Counted from the first letter of the stretch, positions 8,658 through 16,989 are shown. The stretch is DNA of 64,000 nucleotides from Halosolutus amylolyticus (GCF_023566055.1 NZ_JALIQP010000001.1:1076059-1140058); one strand, 5' to 3'. Notes: generated from the sequence alone by a model not told the origin. Translations and numbers: made by a program.

Positions 8658-9641
8658 ATGGACGTTGGACTCATGGTGACGGCCTTCGGCGACGTGGATC
8701 TGGCCGACGTCGCCGTGCGAGCGGAGGAACGGGAGTACGACGCGGTCTGGGTCGGCGAACTCTGGGGAGCCAGCGGCGTCGTCCAGCTGACGGAGATGGC
8801 CTGTCGGACCGAATCGATCGACCTCGGGTCGGCGATCCTGAACGTCTATTCCCGGTCGCCGGCCGTCCTCGCGATGACGGCAGCGTCGCTCCAGGACGCC
8901 TCGGACGGACGGTTCACGCTGGGCCTCGGAACCAGCACCCCGAAGGCGGTCGCGGACCTCCACGGGATGTCGTTCGATCGCCCCGTCCGCCGCGCCCACG
9001 AGACGATCGAGATCGTCCACGAACTCACGGCGGGGACCGGCGACCCGGCCGCTTACGATGGCGAGGTGCTCTCGGTCGCGGACTTCCCGTCGATCGACGC
9101 CGATGTCCCGATCTATCACGCGGGGCTGGGACCGGCGAACCGCAGGGTAGTCGGGCGGCTCTGTGACGGGTGGATCCCGCACAACATTCCGTTCTCCGAA
9201 CTCGACGACGCGTTCGAGGTCGTCGCCGACGCGGCCCGCGAGCGCGACCGCGATCCGGCGGCGATCACGATCGCGCCCTACGTCCCGTCGGTCGTCAGCG
9301 ACGACCCCGAGGAAGCCCGGGACGTGCTCCGACGACACGTCGCCTACTACGTCGGCAGCGGCGAGGGGTATCGACGAGCGGTCGCGACGCGCTTCCCCGG
9401 GGCCGCCGATCGGATCGCAGAGGCGTGGCGAAACGGCGAGAAACGGGCGGCCGCCGGGGCCGTCACCGAGGAGATGCTCGCCGACCTCGGCGTCGCGGGG
9501 ACGCCCGAGGACGCCCGCGAACAGCTACGGCGCCTCGTCGCGGAGACCGGGATCGACCATCCGATCGTCGTGATCCCCGAACCCGCCTCGAGCGACCAGA
9601 CCGAACGGACGATCGACGCGCTCGCGCCCGATCGCGCGTAA
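8658..9641 (+). CDS. LLM-class (luciferase-like) oxidoreductase
   Basis: This 327-residue protein has the bacterial luciferase-like TIM barrel: MDVGLMVTAFGDVDLADVAV at the start, YDAVWVGELWG, and a DGRFTLGLGTSTPKAV segment typical of flavin or F420 binding. Haloarchaea make F420, so this is likely an F420-dependent reductase or dehydrogenase (COG2141); the substrate is unknown. ATG 8658 is chosen since the family starts immediately before this first strand. Confidence 0.85.
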   Translation: MDVGLMVTAFGDVDLADVAVRAEEREYDAVWVGELWGASGVVQLTEMACRTESIDLGSAILNVYSRSPAVLAMTAASLQDASDGRFTLGLGTSTPKAVADLHGMSFDRPVRRAHETIEIVHELTAGTGDPAAYDGEVLSVADFPSIDADVPIYHAGLGPANRRVVGRLCDGWIPHNIPFSELDDAFEVVADAARERDRDPAAITIAPYVPSVVSDDPEEARDVLRRHVAYYVGSGEGYRRAVATRFPGAADRIAEAWRNGEKRAAAGAVTEEMLADLGVAGTPEDAREQLRRLVAETGIDHPIVVIPEPASSDQTERTIDALAPDRA

Positions 9642-9824
9642 CGGACTCTGCGTCGTCGTCGCGGACCGCGAGGTCGGCGTCATCGGTCGGGTTGCAACGG
9701 CGTCCGCTGGTGCTATACTGTTTTCAGCCGGCATCTCGGATCGATCCGGTTCACCAGTCTCGGGTTTCCCAGAAGAAATCCTGTCCAGAACGCTGAAAAA
9801 CAGATGGGTGGTTTTCGAAGATTC

Positions 9825-9841
9825 AATACCCTGGTGGTATT
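9825..9841. promoter_or_regulatory. Inverted repeat upstream of nadA
   Basis: AATACC-CTGGT-GGTATT forms a perfect 6-bp inverted repeat with a 5-bp spacer, about 80 bp upstream of the nadA start. It lies upstream of the TATA-like AAGTTATTCAATA. It could be an operator for control of NAD synthesis or the tail of a terminator for the preceding gene. It is not followed by a T-run, which favours an operator. Confidence 0.4.
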
Positions 9842-9894
9842 CTCCCAGATGTGCCTATCGAAGGAAAAAGTTATTCAATAGTCGGGACTGACGT

Positions 9895-9906
9895 GTGAAT
9901 ACTCAC
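9895..9906. promoter_or_regulatory. GTGA-N4-TCAC dyad just before nadA
   Basis: GTGAATACTCAC lies 13-24 nt before the nadA start, downstream of the probable TATA box. A dyad here would block transcription if bound by a repressor, as expected for a niacin/NAD-responsive regulator. The binding protein is unknown. Confidence 0.35.
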
Positions 9907-9918
9907 AGGTGACGTGAC

Positions 9919-11052
9919 ATGGTCAAAATGGAAACGGCGGAGCTGGAGACCGACCTGAGTCTGTTCAAATACGACAACCTCGAGCAGTTGCCGCCCCGGT
10001 ACCGGGACCTCGAGGAGGGAGAACGGACCGAACGCATCGAGGCGGCGCTCGAGGAACTCGGCGACGACGTCGTGATCCTCGGACACAACTACCAGCGACG
10101 CGAGATCGTCGAGCACGCCGATTTCGTCGGTGACTCCTACCAGCTCTCGAAAGAGGCCGCGAACGCGGACGCGGAGTACGTGATCTTCGGCGGCGTCACG
10201 TTCATGGCCGAGAGCGCGGACATCATCACCGACGACGACCAGACCGTCATCTTGCCGAGCATGGAGGCCTCGTGTCCGATGGCCGGGATGGCCGAGGCCC
10301 TGCAGGTCGACAGCGCGTGGGCCGAGATCACCGCGGCCGCGCCCGACGAAGAGATCATCCCGATCACCTACATGAACTCCTACGCGGACCTGAAGGCCTT
10401 CTGTGCGAGCCAGGGCGGCCTCGTCTGCACCTCCTCGAACGCGCACAGGGCGTTCGAGTACGCCTTCGATCGGGGTGACAAGGTCCTCTTCCTGCCCGAC
10501 AAGCACCTCGGGGAGAACACGGCGCATCGGCTGGGCATGCAGGATCGGATCGCCGAGTGGGACCCGTGGGATCCCGACGGCAAGGACGCCGAGGAGGTCG
10601 CCGAGAGCGACATCATCCTCTGGGACGGCTACTGCCAGGTCCACGAACGGTTCCGCGAGGACCACATCGAAGACGTCCGTGAGGACCACCCCGACGCAAA
10701 GGTCGTCGTCCACCCCGAGTGTCGCCGCGAGGTCGTCGAGGCCGCCGACGTCGTCGGCTCGACGAGCACCATCTGCGAGACGATCGAAACGGCCGACCCC
10801 GGCGACACGTGGGCGATCGGGACCGAGATCCACCTCACGAATCACCTGCAACGGTGGCATCCCGACGTCGAGGTCCTCCCGCTGTGTGGCGACGCCTGCA
10901 TGGACTGCAACGCCATGCGCCAGATCGACCCCAACTACCTCACCTGGGTCCTGGAAGAGCTCGTCGAGGGTCGCGAACGCAACGTGATCGAGGTCGCCCC
11001 CGAGGAGAAAGACCTCGCGGAACTGGCGCTCGATCGGATGCTCGAGATCTAA
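9919..11052 (+). CDS. nadA: Quinolinate synthase
   Basis: NadA condenses iminoaspartate with dihydroxyacetone phosphate to quinolinate, using a [4Fe-4S] cluster. The 377-residue protein shows the family motifs: ILGHNYQRREIVEHADFVGDS, FGGVTFMAESADI, SMEASCPMAGMAEA (first cluster Cys), TYMNSYADLKAFC, VHPECRREV (second) and GDACMDCNAMRQ (third). It starts the NAD operon, with nadB beginning 5 nt after its stop. Confidence 0.97.
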   Translation: MVKMETAELETDLSLFKYDNLEQLPPRYRDLEEGERTERIEAALEELGDDVVILGHNYQRREIVEHADFVGDSYQLSKEAANADAEYVIFGGVTFMAESADIITDDDQTVILPSMEASCPMAGMAEALQVDSAWAEITAAAPDEEIIPITYMNSYADLKAFCASQGGLVCTSSNAHRAFEYAFDRGDKVLFLPDKHLGENTAHRLGMQDRIAEWDPWDPDGKDAEEVAESDIILWDGYCQVHERFREDHIEDVREDHPDAKVVVHPECRREVVEAADVVGSTSTICETIETADPGDTWAIGTEIHLTNHLQRWHPDVEVLPLCGDACMDCNAMRQIDPNYLTWVLEELVEGRERNVIEVAPEEKDLAELALDRMLEI

Positions 11053-11057
11053 CGACC

Positions 11058-12632
11058 ATGACTGACACACCGGACCACGAAACCGCGGACGTCCTCGTCG
11101 TCGGCAGCGGTATCGCGGGCTGTGCGGCCGCGCTACAGGCCGCACGCGAGGGAGCCGACGTCCTGCTGGTGACCAAGGCCGAACGGCCCGACGACGCCAG
11201 CACCGACTGGGCCCAGGGCGGCATCTCGACCACCCGTGGCGAGCCCGAGAGCCTCAAGGCGGACATCATCGAGGCCAGCGACGGTACCGCGGACCCCGAC
11301 GCGGTGGACGTCCTCGTCGAGAACGCCGACGACGCCGTCGAGGACGTGCTGCTCGACACGCTCGGAATCGAGTTCGACGAGACCGCTGAGGGGGACTTCG
11401 ACTACACGCGCGAGGCCGCCCACTCCGAGTACCGCATCCTCCACGTCGACGCCGCGACGGGGACGCACATCCTCCGGCCGTTCCTGAACCACGTCGACGA
11501 TCACGATCGGATCGAGGTCCGGCAGGACACCGCCGCGCTCGAACTGATCACCCACGAGGGGCGCGTGTACGGCGTGATAAGCGACGAAGAACCGACCGGC
11601 AAGCCGATCTACGCCGGCGCGACGATCCTCGCAACCGGCGGGATCGGCGCGCTGTACACCCGATCGACCAACCCGGACGACGCGACCGGCGACGGGATCG
11701 CCATGGCCGCGCTCGCGGGCGCGGACGTGGAGGACCTCGAGTACGTGCAATTTCACCCGACCGCGTACGCAGGTGACGATCCGTTCCTGCTATCGGAGGC
11801 ACTTCGGGGTGAAGGTGCGGTTCTCCGCAACGGCGACGTCTCCGAGTCGAAAGACTCGGAGGCTCGGGAGACGGAGTCTCCCGGTGGCGATCGGTTCATG
11901 GACGACTACCACCCGCAGGGCGACCTCGCCCCGCGGGACGTCGTCGCTCGCGCCGTCGAGACCGAACGCGAGGAGACCGGCGAGGTCGTGCTGGACGTCA
12001 GCCCGCTCGAGTTCGAGGCGGAGTACCCCGCAATTGCCGAGAAGTGCCGCGATCGGGGCATCGAAGGAGACGAGATCCCCGTCGCACCCTGCGAGCACTT
12101 CCTGTGTGGCGGCATCGACGTCGACGATCGCGGCCGAACGAGCCTCGATCGGCTCTACGCCGCCGGCGAGTGCGCCCGGACGGGCGTCCACGGCGCGAAT
12201 CGCCTCGCGAGTACGAGCCTGCTCGAGGGGCTCGTGTGGGGCCTGCGCGCGGGCAAGGACGCCGCCGGACTCGAAGCCGAGCCGGAGGTCGTCGAAGCGC
12301 CCGACCTCCTGGACCGGGACCCCGACCTCCCGGATCGGTTCGCCGCCGAGAAGTTCACCCGCCTCCGGCGGACGATGGACGAGTACCTGGGTCTCGAGCG
12401 CGACCCCGAGGAGATCGCCCGGGCAAGCGCCGTCCTCCGGCGGCTCAAGGGCGAGGTCGACGCCTACACGCGGACGCGAACCGCGCGCGACCTCTACGAA
12501 CTCCGGAACGCGAGCGTCGTGGCGCTGTTGATCGCCCGCGCGGCGAGCGAGAACGCCGAGTCGATCGGTTGTCACTACGTCGTGAGCGACGGGAACGCCG
12601 AACCGTCGGCGGAACGGCCGGCGGACGACTGA
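11058..12632 (+). CDS. nadB: L-aspartate oxidase
   Basis: This FAD enzyme oxidises L-aspartate to iminoaspartate for NadA. The 524-residue protein has the N-terminal dinucleotide fold (VLVVGSGIAGCAAALQAA), the STDWAQGGI active-site loop, a second FAD motif (ATILATGGIGALYTRSTNP), VQFHPTA, the arginine loop (VARAVETER), and the GGIDVDDRGRTSLDRLYAAGE closing motif. Residues about 259-276 (SESKDSEARETES) look like an insertion; the DNA there is two adjacent perfect hairpins (11839-11881). Confidence 0.96.
   Translation: MTDTPDHETADVLVVGSGIAGCAAALQAAREGADVLLVTKAERPDDASTDWAQGGISTTRGEPESLKADIIEASDGTADPDAVDVLVENADDAVEDVLLDTLGIEFDETAEGDFDYTREAAHSEYRILHVDAATGTHILRPFLNHVDDHDRIEVRQDTAALELITHEGRVYGVISDEEPTGKPIYAGATILATGGIGALYTRSTNPDDATGDGIAMAALAGADVEDLEYVQFHPTAYAGDDPFLLSEALRGEGAVLRNGDVSESKDSEARETESPGGDRFMDDYHPQGDLAPRDVVARAVETEREETGEVVLDVSPLEFEAEYPAIAEKCRDRGIEGDEIPVAPCEHFLCGGIDVDDRGRTSLDRLYAAGECARTGVHGANRLASTSLLEGLVWGLRAGKDAAGLEAEPEVVEAPDLLDRDPDLPDRFAAEKFTRLRRTMDEYLGLERDPEEIARASAVLRRLKGEVDAYTRTRTARDLYELRNASVVALLIARAASENAESIGCHYVVSDGNAEPSAERPADD
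11839..11881. repeat. Double hairpin inside nadB (in-frame insertion)
   Basis: CTCCGAGTC-GAAA-GACTCGGAG is directly followed by GGGAGAC-GGA-GTCTCCC. Both stems are perfect and the whole stretch is in frame, encoding a Ser/Glu-rich loop not expected in NadB. A related hairpin (GAGACTCCG-T-CGGAGTCTC) lies in the thioesterase at 49570. Confidence 0.6.
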
Positions 12633-12823
12633 CAACGGACTCCACGCCGAGGAGGCGGTCCCCCGGTTCGACGAATGATTTCTCGAGCAGGTCGTCTACG
12701 TCCAGGCCGACTGGCTGATCTTCGTTGTGTATCAGGATCGACGCGTGGAGAGCCGTCGAGTCTGTTGGTGTGTACTCGTTTCGGAAACAACGGGAAAACT
12801 ATCCGTCGATCGAGAAGACACGT

Positions 12824-13090
12824 CTAGATCGTCACGTATCCCCTGTATAGAAAGAAGGATCCGAAGAGGAGGAAGGCGACGATTGCTATCCAGACGATCG
12901 CCCGATCGAACGCACGGAGGACGAGGGGATTGTGTTCGAACGTCGCGGGAGACGATTCGCGAACCGCTATGGCTCTCAGTTCTGTATGCAGATACCACCC
13001 GGCGACACTTAGCAGAAAGACTCCGATGCCCATAACTAGCCAATTAATCCTCGGGACGTGACCGATGGTCTCGTAAAGCCGATCGATCAT
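12824..13090 (-). CDS. Small two-helix membrane protein (88 aa)
   Basis: This 88-residue protein starts MIDRLYETIGHVPRINW and has two membrane helices (WLVMGIGVFLLSVAGWYL at about 18-36 and IVWIAIVAFLLFGSFFLY at about 65-82). Its base composition is clearly lower in GC than nadB and nadC, suggesting later arrival. A TATA-like TTATACAAT lies about 25 bp before the start. It is antisense to, and separates, the nad genes. No family was recognised. Confidence 0.6.
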   Translation of the reverse strand: MIDRLYETIGHVPRINWLVMGIGVFLLSVAGWYLHTELRAIAVRESSPATFEHNPLVLRAFDRAIVWIAIVAFLLFGSFFLYRGYVTI

Positions 13091-13267
13091 CCACCGACGT
13101 ATTGTATAACTGGTACGTAAAGGTGCCGAACACTACACCGATGTCATTCCATGTGCCGCTTTCAGAGGTTCGCCGCCACCCGGATCGGCGCGTGGCGGGC
13201 GCCCGAGTCGATATTTACGATCATATGCCGCTGGATGAACAGGTCAGCAAAACGTCTGTCCTCGAAC

Positions 13268-13561
13268 TCAGGCGGGTTCGTTCCGAAACCGTTCGACGGA
13301 CTCCTCGACGCGATCGAAATCGTCGTCGGTACCTACGAGAAGCGTTCCGTCGACGGCAGCCGCGGTCGCGAGGGCGTAGGCGCCATCAAGTGCCATCCCG
13401 TGAGCCTCCTTCAGAACGGCGCCCCTCTCCCAGCACTCCTTCGGATCGTAGGCCGTAACGCCCACCTCCTCGAGACGCTCGAGACTCGCCCGAACGTCGC
13501 CCGGAGACGCCCCGACGACGCATATCTGGCCATGGAGAGTCGGCGGCCCGACACCGTCCAC
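13268..13561 (-). pseudogene. PIN-domain (VapC-like) remnant
   Basis: The last 60 residues (YDPKECWERGAVL...ALDGAYALATAAAVDGTLLV, then GTDDDFDRVEE) match the C-terminal half of a PIN nuclease: a D..yALAtA helix and a G(T/A)DDDF acidic loop. The N-terminal half, which carries the first catalytic Asp, is missing; upstream is only a short unrelated lead (MDGVGPPTLHGQICVVG). No antitoxin partner is next to it. It is probably a decayed toxin gene. Confidence 0.55.
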
Positions 13562-13641
13562 TACCGGATGCCGTCGTTCCGCACCCGATCGGACGGCCGA
13601 AAACAGGTCGTTTATCCGGTCACGAGTCGCACCTCGGGCAC

Positions 13642-14463
13642 ATGATCACCGACGCACAGGTCGAACGCTGGCTCCGCGAGGACGTCGGCCACCACGACGT
13701 CACCAATCAGGTACCGGGCGAGACGAGCGGTCGGCTCGTCGCGAAGGAGGACGGCGTCGTCGCCGGCCTCGAGGCCGCGACCGTCGTCTTCGACTACCTC
13801 GGGGTCGACGTGCTCGAGGCGCTCCCGGAGAGCACGGCCGTCGAACCGGGCGACGAACTCCTCCGCGTCGAGGGGGCCGCACGCGAGGTCCTCCGGGGCG
13901 AACGCGTCGCCGTGAATCTGGTGGGCCACGCCTCCGGGATCGCGACCCGCACGCGGAGCGTGGTCGACCGGGCCCGAACCGAGTCCGACGACGTCCGGAT
14001 CGCCGCAACCCGGAAGACCACGCCAGGACTGCGTGGCCTCGAGAAACGCGCCGTCGTCGCGGGCGGGGGAGATACCCACCGGCTCGACCTCTCGCACATG
14101 GTGATGGTCAAGGACAACCACGTCGCCGAGATGGGACTCGAGGGCGCGATCGAGCACTTCCGGGAGCGGACCTCGTTCGCGACGAAGATCGACGTCGAAG
14201 TCGAGACGGTCGACGACGCACCGCGAGCCGCCGCGGCGGGTGCCGATATCGTCCTGTTGGACAACATGTCGCCCGGGGAGACCCGCAACGCGGTCGATCG
14301 GCTCCGTGCCGAGGGGCACGACGACGTGCTCGCCGAGGCCAGCGGCGGGATCACCCTGGAAAACGTGGCCGACTACGCGGCCACGGGTGTCGACGTGATC
14401 TCGATGGGGAGCCTCACGCACTCCGCGCCGTCGCTGGATCTGTCGTTCCGGACCGGCAAGTAG
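13642..14463 (+). CDS. nadC: Nicotinate-nucleotide pyrophosphorylase (carboxylating)
   Basis: NadC converts quinolinate and PRPP to nicotinate mononucleotide. The 273-residue protein shows AGLEAATVVFDYL, NLVGHASGIATRTRSVV, IAATRKTTPGLRGLEKRAV, HRLDLSHMVMVKDNHVAEMG, DVEVETVDDA and EASGGITLENVADYAATGVD. All are core motifs of the type II phosphoribosyltransferase. It completes the de novo NAD set with nadAB but stands about 1 kb downstream. Confidence 0.97.
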   Translation: MITDAQVERWLREDVGHHDVTNQVPGETSGRLVAKEDGVVAGLEAATVVFDYLGVDVLEALPESTAVEPGDELLRVEGAAREVLRGERVAVNLVGHASGIATRTRSVVDRARTESDDVRIAATRKTTPGLRGLEKRAVVAGGGDTHRLDLSHMVMVKDNHVAEMGLEGAIEHFRERTSFATKIDVEVETVDDAPRAAAAGADIVLLDNMSPGETRNAVDRLRAEGHDDVLAEASGGITLENVADYAATGVDVISMGSLTHSAPSLDLSFRTGK

Positions 14464-14488
14464 GCAGTCCGGCCGCGCCCCGATCGCC

Positions 14489-14980
14489 CTACGCCGACCC
14501 GGCCCGCGATCCGGTCAACGACTTCTCCATCGAGACGACGTCCGATCCCCAGGCCGGCTGCTCCGGGCGATCGACCGGTTCGTAGCCCCGACTGTGGTAC
14601 CACTCGAGCAGGAACGGGTGATCCTCGAACGTCGTGAGCCGGAGCCGATCGTCGCCCCGCTCTCTGGCGAGCGCCTCGGCTCGATCGAGCAACAGGGTCG
14701 CGATTCCCTCCCCCTGGCGCTCCGGGACGACCGCGAGGCGTTCGACGCTCGGGACGCCATCGTCGACGAGACGAATCGTCCCGATCAGCGCCCCGTCGTC
14801 CACGGCGACGAGGCTGACGCCGTCCCGGTCGAGCCACCTGGCGATCGTCTCGGCGTCGACGTCGGCCAGACGGGTCCGGGAGCCGCGTTCGGGAGCCGTC
14901 GCGTACGCCCGCCGGTAGCAGCGGGCGATCGCGGCCGTGTCGTCGCGGATCGCACGACGGATCTCGGGGACGCTGGTCAC
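14489..14980 (-). CDS. GNAT N-acetyltransferase
   Basis: This 163-residue protein (GTG start) follows the GNAT fold: IRRAIRDDTAAIARCYRRA at the N-terminus, the acetyl-CoA loop VERLAVVPERQGEGIATLLL (R-Q-G-E-G-I), and the C-terminal LLEWYHSRGYEPV. It is convergent with nadC, 25 nt apart. GTG 14980 is preferred because upstream residues are Cys/Arg-rich and unlike the family. The substrate is unknown. Confidence 0.8.
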   Translation of the reverse strand: MTSVPEIRRAIRDDTAAIARCYRRAYATAPERGSRTRLADVDAETIARWLDRDGVSLVAVDDGALIGTIRLVDDGVPSVERLAVVPERQGEGIATLLLDRAEALARERGDDRLRLTTFEDHPFLLEWYHSRGYEPVDRPEQPAWGSDVVSMEKSLTGSRAGSA

Positions 14981-15085
14981 GGGTGAAGAGAGACGTCGGA
15001 CGGGTAAAACCGTCTCGAGAGCCTCAACTGCCGGCTTGCCCCTGCATGTCGATCCCGTATCGAAGCCGCACCGCACCTCTCACCG

Positions 15086-15268
15086 ATGCCGGACGACCTC
15101 CCGCTGACACCCGACTCGGGCTGGAACGCACTGTCTCTCGACGGCGAGTGGACCGTCCCCGGCGATCGAGACGCGATCGACGTCGAGAACCCCTACACGC
15201 GCGAGCCGCGGGCGGAACCCGTTCTGAGGGGTCGATCGGTCCCGCGCGATCGCTCGTCACTCGAATAA
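15086..15268 (+). pseudogene. Aldehyde dehydrogenase N-terminal fragment
   Basis: The 60-residue frame contains LSLDGEWTVPGDRDAIDVEN followed by PYTRE, which is the first 40 residues of the haloarchaeal aldehyde dehydrogenase family (DGEW...R..I.VENP.T.E). It then stops after a non-family tail. No remainder of the gene follows; the next gene is convergent and overlaps its end. It looks like a remnant left by a deletion. Confidence 0.55.
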
Positions 15269-15499
15269 CGAGAGGAACCGGCCCCAGCCCCAGATCGCCA
15301 GCGCGACTACGACCGCGATCAGGAAGCCGATCAGGGGTACGGCCTCGATCGCGGGCCCGCCAGGCGGCACGAGGGAGTCGAGCCAGCCGTACCGGTAGAG
15401 GATGGCGAGGCCCACGACGACGAGGACGGACCCGACGACGATCGTCGCCGCCATCCGGTTGTCCTCGACGCGCGATCGATCGCGGTCCGGAGCGCCCAT
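15257..15499 (-). CDS. Small membrane protein with two helices (80 aa)
   Basis: This 80-residue protein starts MGAPDRDRSRVEDNRMAATI. It has helices at about 16-35 (AATIVVGSVLVVVGLAILY) and 55-75 (AVPLIGFLIAVVVALAIWGW). A second in-frame ATG at residue 16 (MAATIVV) is an equally possible start. Proteins of this kind are common in haloarchaea and remain unassigned. Confidence 0.6.
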   Translation of the reverse strand: MGAPDRDRSRVEDNRMAATIVVGSVLVVVGLAILYRYGWLDSLVPPGGPAIEAVPLIGFLIAVVVALAIWGWGRFLSLFE

Positions 15500-15610
15500 G
15501 GTGTCCGTCGCGTGCGGAGTCGTGCCGGTCGCGTGAAACGGTGCGCCCTGCACCCTCCGGCCGATCGGTGGGGGGCTAATCCGATCGACTCGAACGTATC
15601 GTCTGGATTC

Positions 15611-15910
15611 TTACTGCGATCGATCGTCGACGTGACGCTCGCAGAGGACCTGGTAGACGGTCCCGTCCGTCTTGACGTCCCCACCAGGGGTCTTCTTCAC
15701 GATCGAGATGCCGTACTCCGCGTCCGCGTCGCAGTCGATGCAGGTTCCGCGCGGTCCAGTTACGCCTTCGGTCTTGTGTCCCTGCTCGCGGATCTCGGCG
15801 CAGTCGCGACAGAGCCACCACTTGCGGTCCGGCTCCGAGAGTTCGAAGAGCCGATGGGCCATCGTGTGCTGGCTGAACTGTACCGGCGCTCCACAGAAGC
15901 GACAGTTCAT
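15611..15910 (-). CDS. Zinc-finger protein with four Cys clusters (99 aa)
   Basis: Starting MNCRFCGAPVQFSQHTMAHR, this 99-residue protein has CRFCG at the N-terminus, WWLCRDCAEIR near 35, GTCIDCDADAEYG near 57 and VLCERHVDD at the end. These give enough ligands for two zinc sites. It is hydrophilic and probably cytosolic. No function can be assigned. Start 15910 is chosen as the ATG directly before the first cluster. Confidence 0.7.
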   Translation of the reverse strand: MNCRFCGAPVQFSQHTMAHRLFELSEPDRKWWLCRDCAEIREQGHKTEGVTGPRGTCIDCDADAEYGISIVKKTPGGDVKTDGTVYQVLCERHVDDRSQ

Positions 15911-16014
15911 ACGTGAGGACGCCAGTAGCACGGCCAAAATGGTTCTCCACGAATGCTAATGGCCGGTCTGTGAGCGGGTGGACTGGGGTCCGAACTACGT
16001 GACGACGAGGCTCG

Positions 16015-16629
16015 CTATCGCTCGGCAGCTATCTCTCGTATCGCGTTTTCGCATCTTTCGAAGATCTCCTCGTTTCGTTCCGCCACGTATGGACCGAACT
16101 CGTCATCAGCAGCGAGTGGCTCGATGATCTCGCCGTTTGCCCTCCCGAGTACCACGACGGGAGCCAACGTCTCCGGATCGTTCAACTGGATCACGGACTC
16201 GGATTCAACGCCGTCGACCGAATTGTACGAATTCTTGACGGTCGCCGCGTACATCTCTTGATTCTCGTAAATGTGTCGCAGATTGTATTCGGTTCCGGCG
16301 AATCCGAGCGTAAATCGCACGAGATTCGTGGGGTGGTCGTGCGAACTCCCATCGAAAAAGAACTCCCTCATCTTGTTGAATTGACGGATGATCTCGTTCG
16401 CGCCAGTCGCCTGCCGCACTGCATATTCGGACTTCAACTCGTAGACGAATCCGTTGGCGTTCGGCCGATCGTCGCTCTCCTCGACGATGTACAGGTCAGC
16501 AACCCCACGGTTGCCGTAGTGGTTGTAATGGGCTTCGGGATAGGCGTCGAAGTCGTACTCCATGATCTCGCTCAACTGTCGATGTTCGTCGATGATCGAG
16601 TTGGCGAGTTCGTCCTCCGTAATTCCCAT
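16015..16629 (-). CDS. PD-(D/E)XK nuclease-like accessory protein
   Basis: This 204-residue protein has a possible restriction-endonuclease-like core: GVADLYIVEE (Asp) then GFVYELKSEYAV (E-x-K) about 25 residues later, followed by a helix with a conserved Gln (EIIRQFNKMREFFF). That order of D, ExK and a QxxxY-like helix fits the PD-(D/E)XK fold. Its GC is well below that of its neighbours, and it lies next to the tRNA-Leu repeat region. It may be a defence or mobile-element gene, but no methylase or integrase partner is present. Confidence 0.6.
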   Translation of the reverse strand: MGITEDELANSIIDEHRQLSEIMEYDFDAYPEAHYNHYGNRGVADLYIVEESDDRPNANGFVYELKSEYAVRQATGANEIIRQFNKMREFFFDGSSHDHPTNLVRFTLGFAGTEYNLRHIYENQEMYAATVKNSYNSVDGVESESVIQLNDPETLAPVVVLGRANGEIIEPLAADDEFGPYVAERNEEIFERCENAIREIAAER

Positions 16630-16788
16630 CGACAGACACTCCTGCTGGAAATATAATCAATGGTGGCGTTGTGGGACGGCCGATCGATCCGCGTCGTTAC
16701 CGCAACGGGCGTCGATTCGATCCGTTCGGTTACGACGCGGTCTCCGTCGAATCCCGCCTCTCGAACGTATCACTCGCGGGTGCCAAAG

Positions 16789-16875
16789 TGCGAGGAAAGG
16801 GATTTGAACTACGCCCGAGAACCTGCTCGCTCTGCTCGCAGAACCTCGGTCTAGTTCAAATCCTTCGTTCGATCA
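16789..16875. repeat. tRNA-Leu 3'-end-derived palindrome
   Basis: Positions 16789-16809 repeat the tRNA-Leu 3' end (16906-16926) with one mismatch, at an offset of exactly 117 bp. A degenerate inverted copy follows at about 16850-16875 (TAGTTCAAATCCTTCGTTCG). The segment between the arms is self-complementary (CCGAGAACCTGC...GCAGAACCTCGG-like). This is the same design as beside tRNA-His. No gene is seen in 16630-16905. Confidence 0.7.
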
Positions 16876-16905
16876 CTGTCGCTCGCGGGTTGCTCGCGAC
16901 CATGA

Positions 16906-16989
16906 TGCGAGGGAAGGGATTTGAACCCTCGGACCTCTACAGGAGCGGGTCTTAAGCCCACCGCCGTTGGCCTGCTTGGCTACCCTCGC
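16906..16989 (-). tRNA. tRNA-Leu (TAA)
   Basis: This is a class II tRNA of 84 nt. On the minus strand it reads GCGAGGGTAGCCAAGCAGGC, with anticodon loop CTTAAGA giving TAA (16952-16954 on the plus strand is TTA), a variable arm, T arm GAGGGTTCAAATCCCTT and discriminator A73. There is no intron. Confidence 0.96.
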
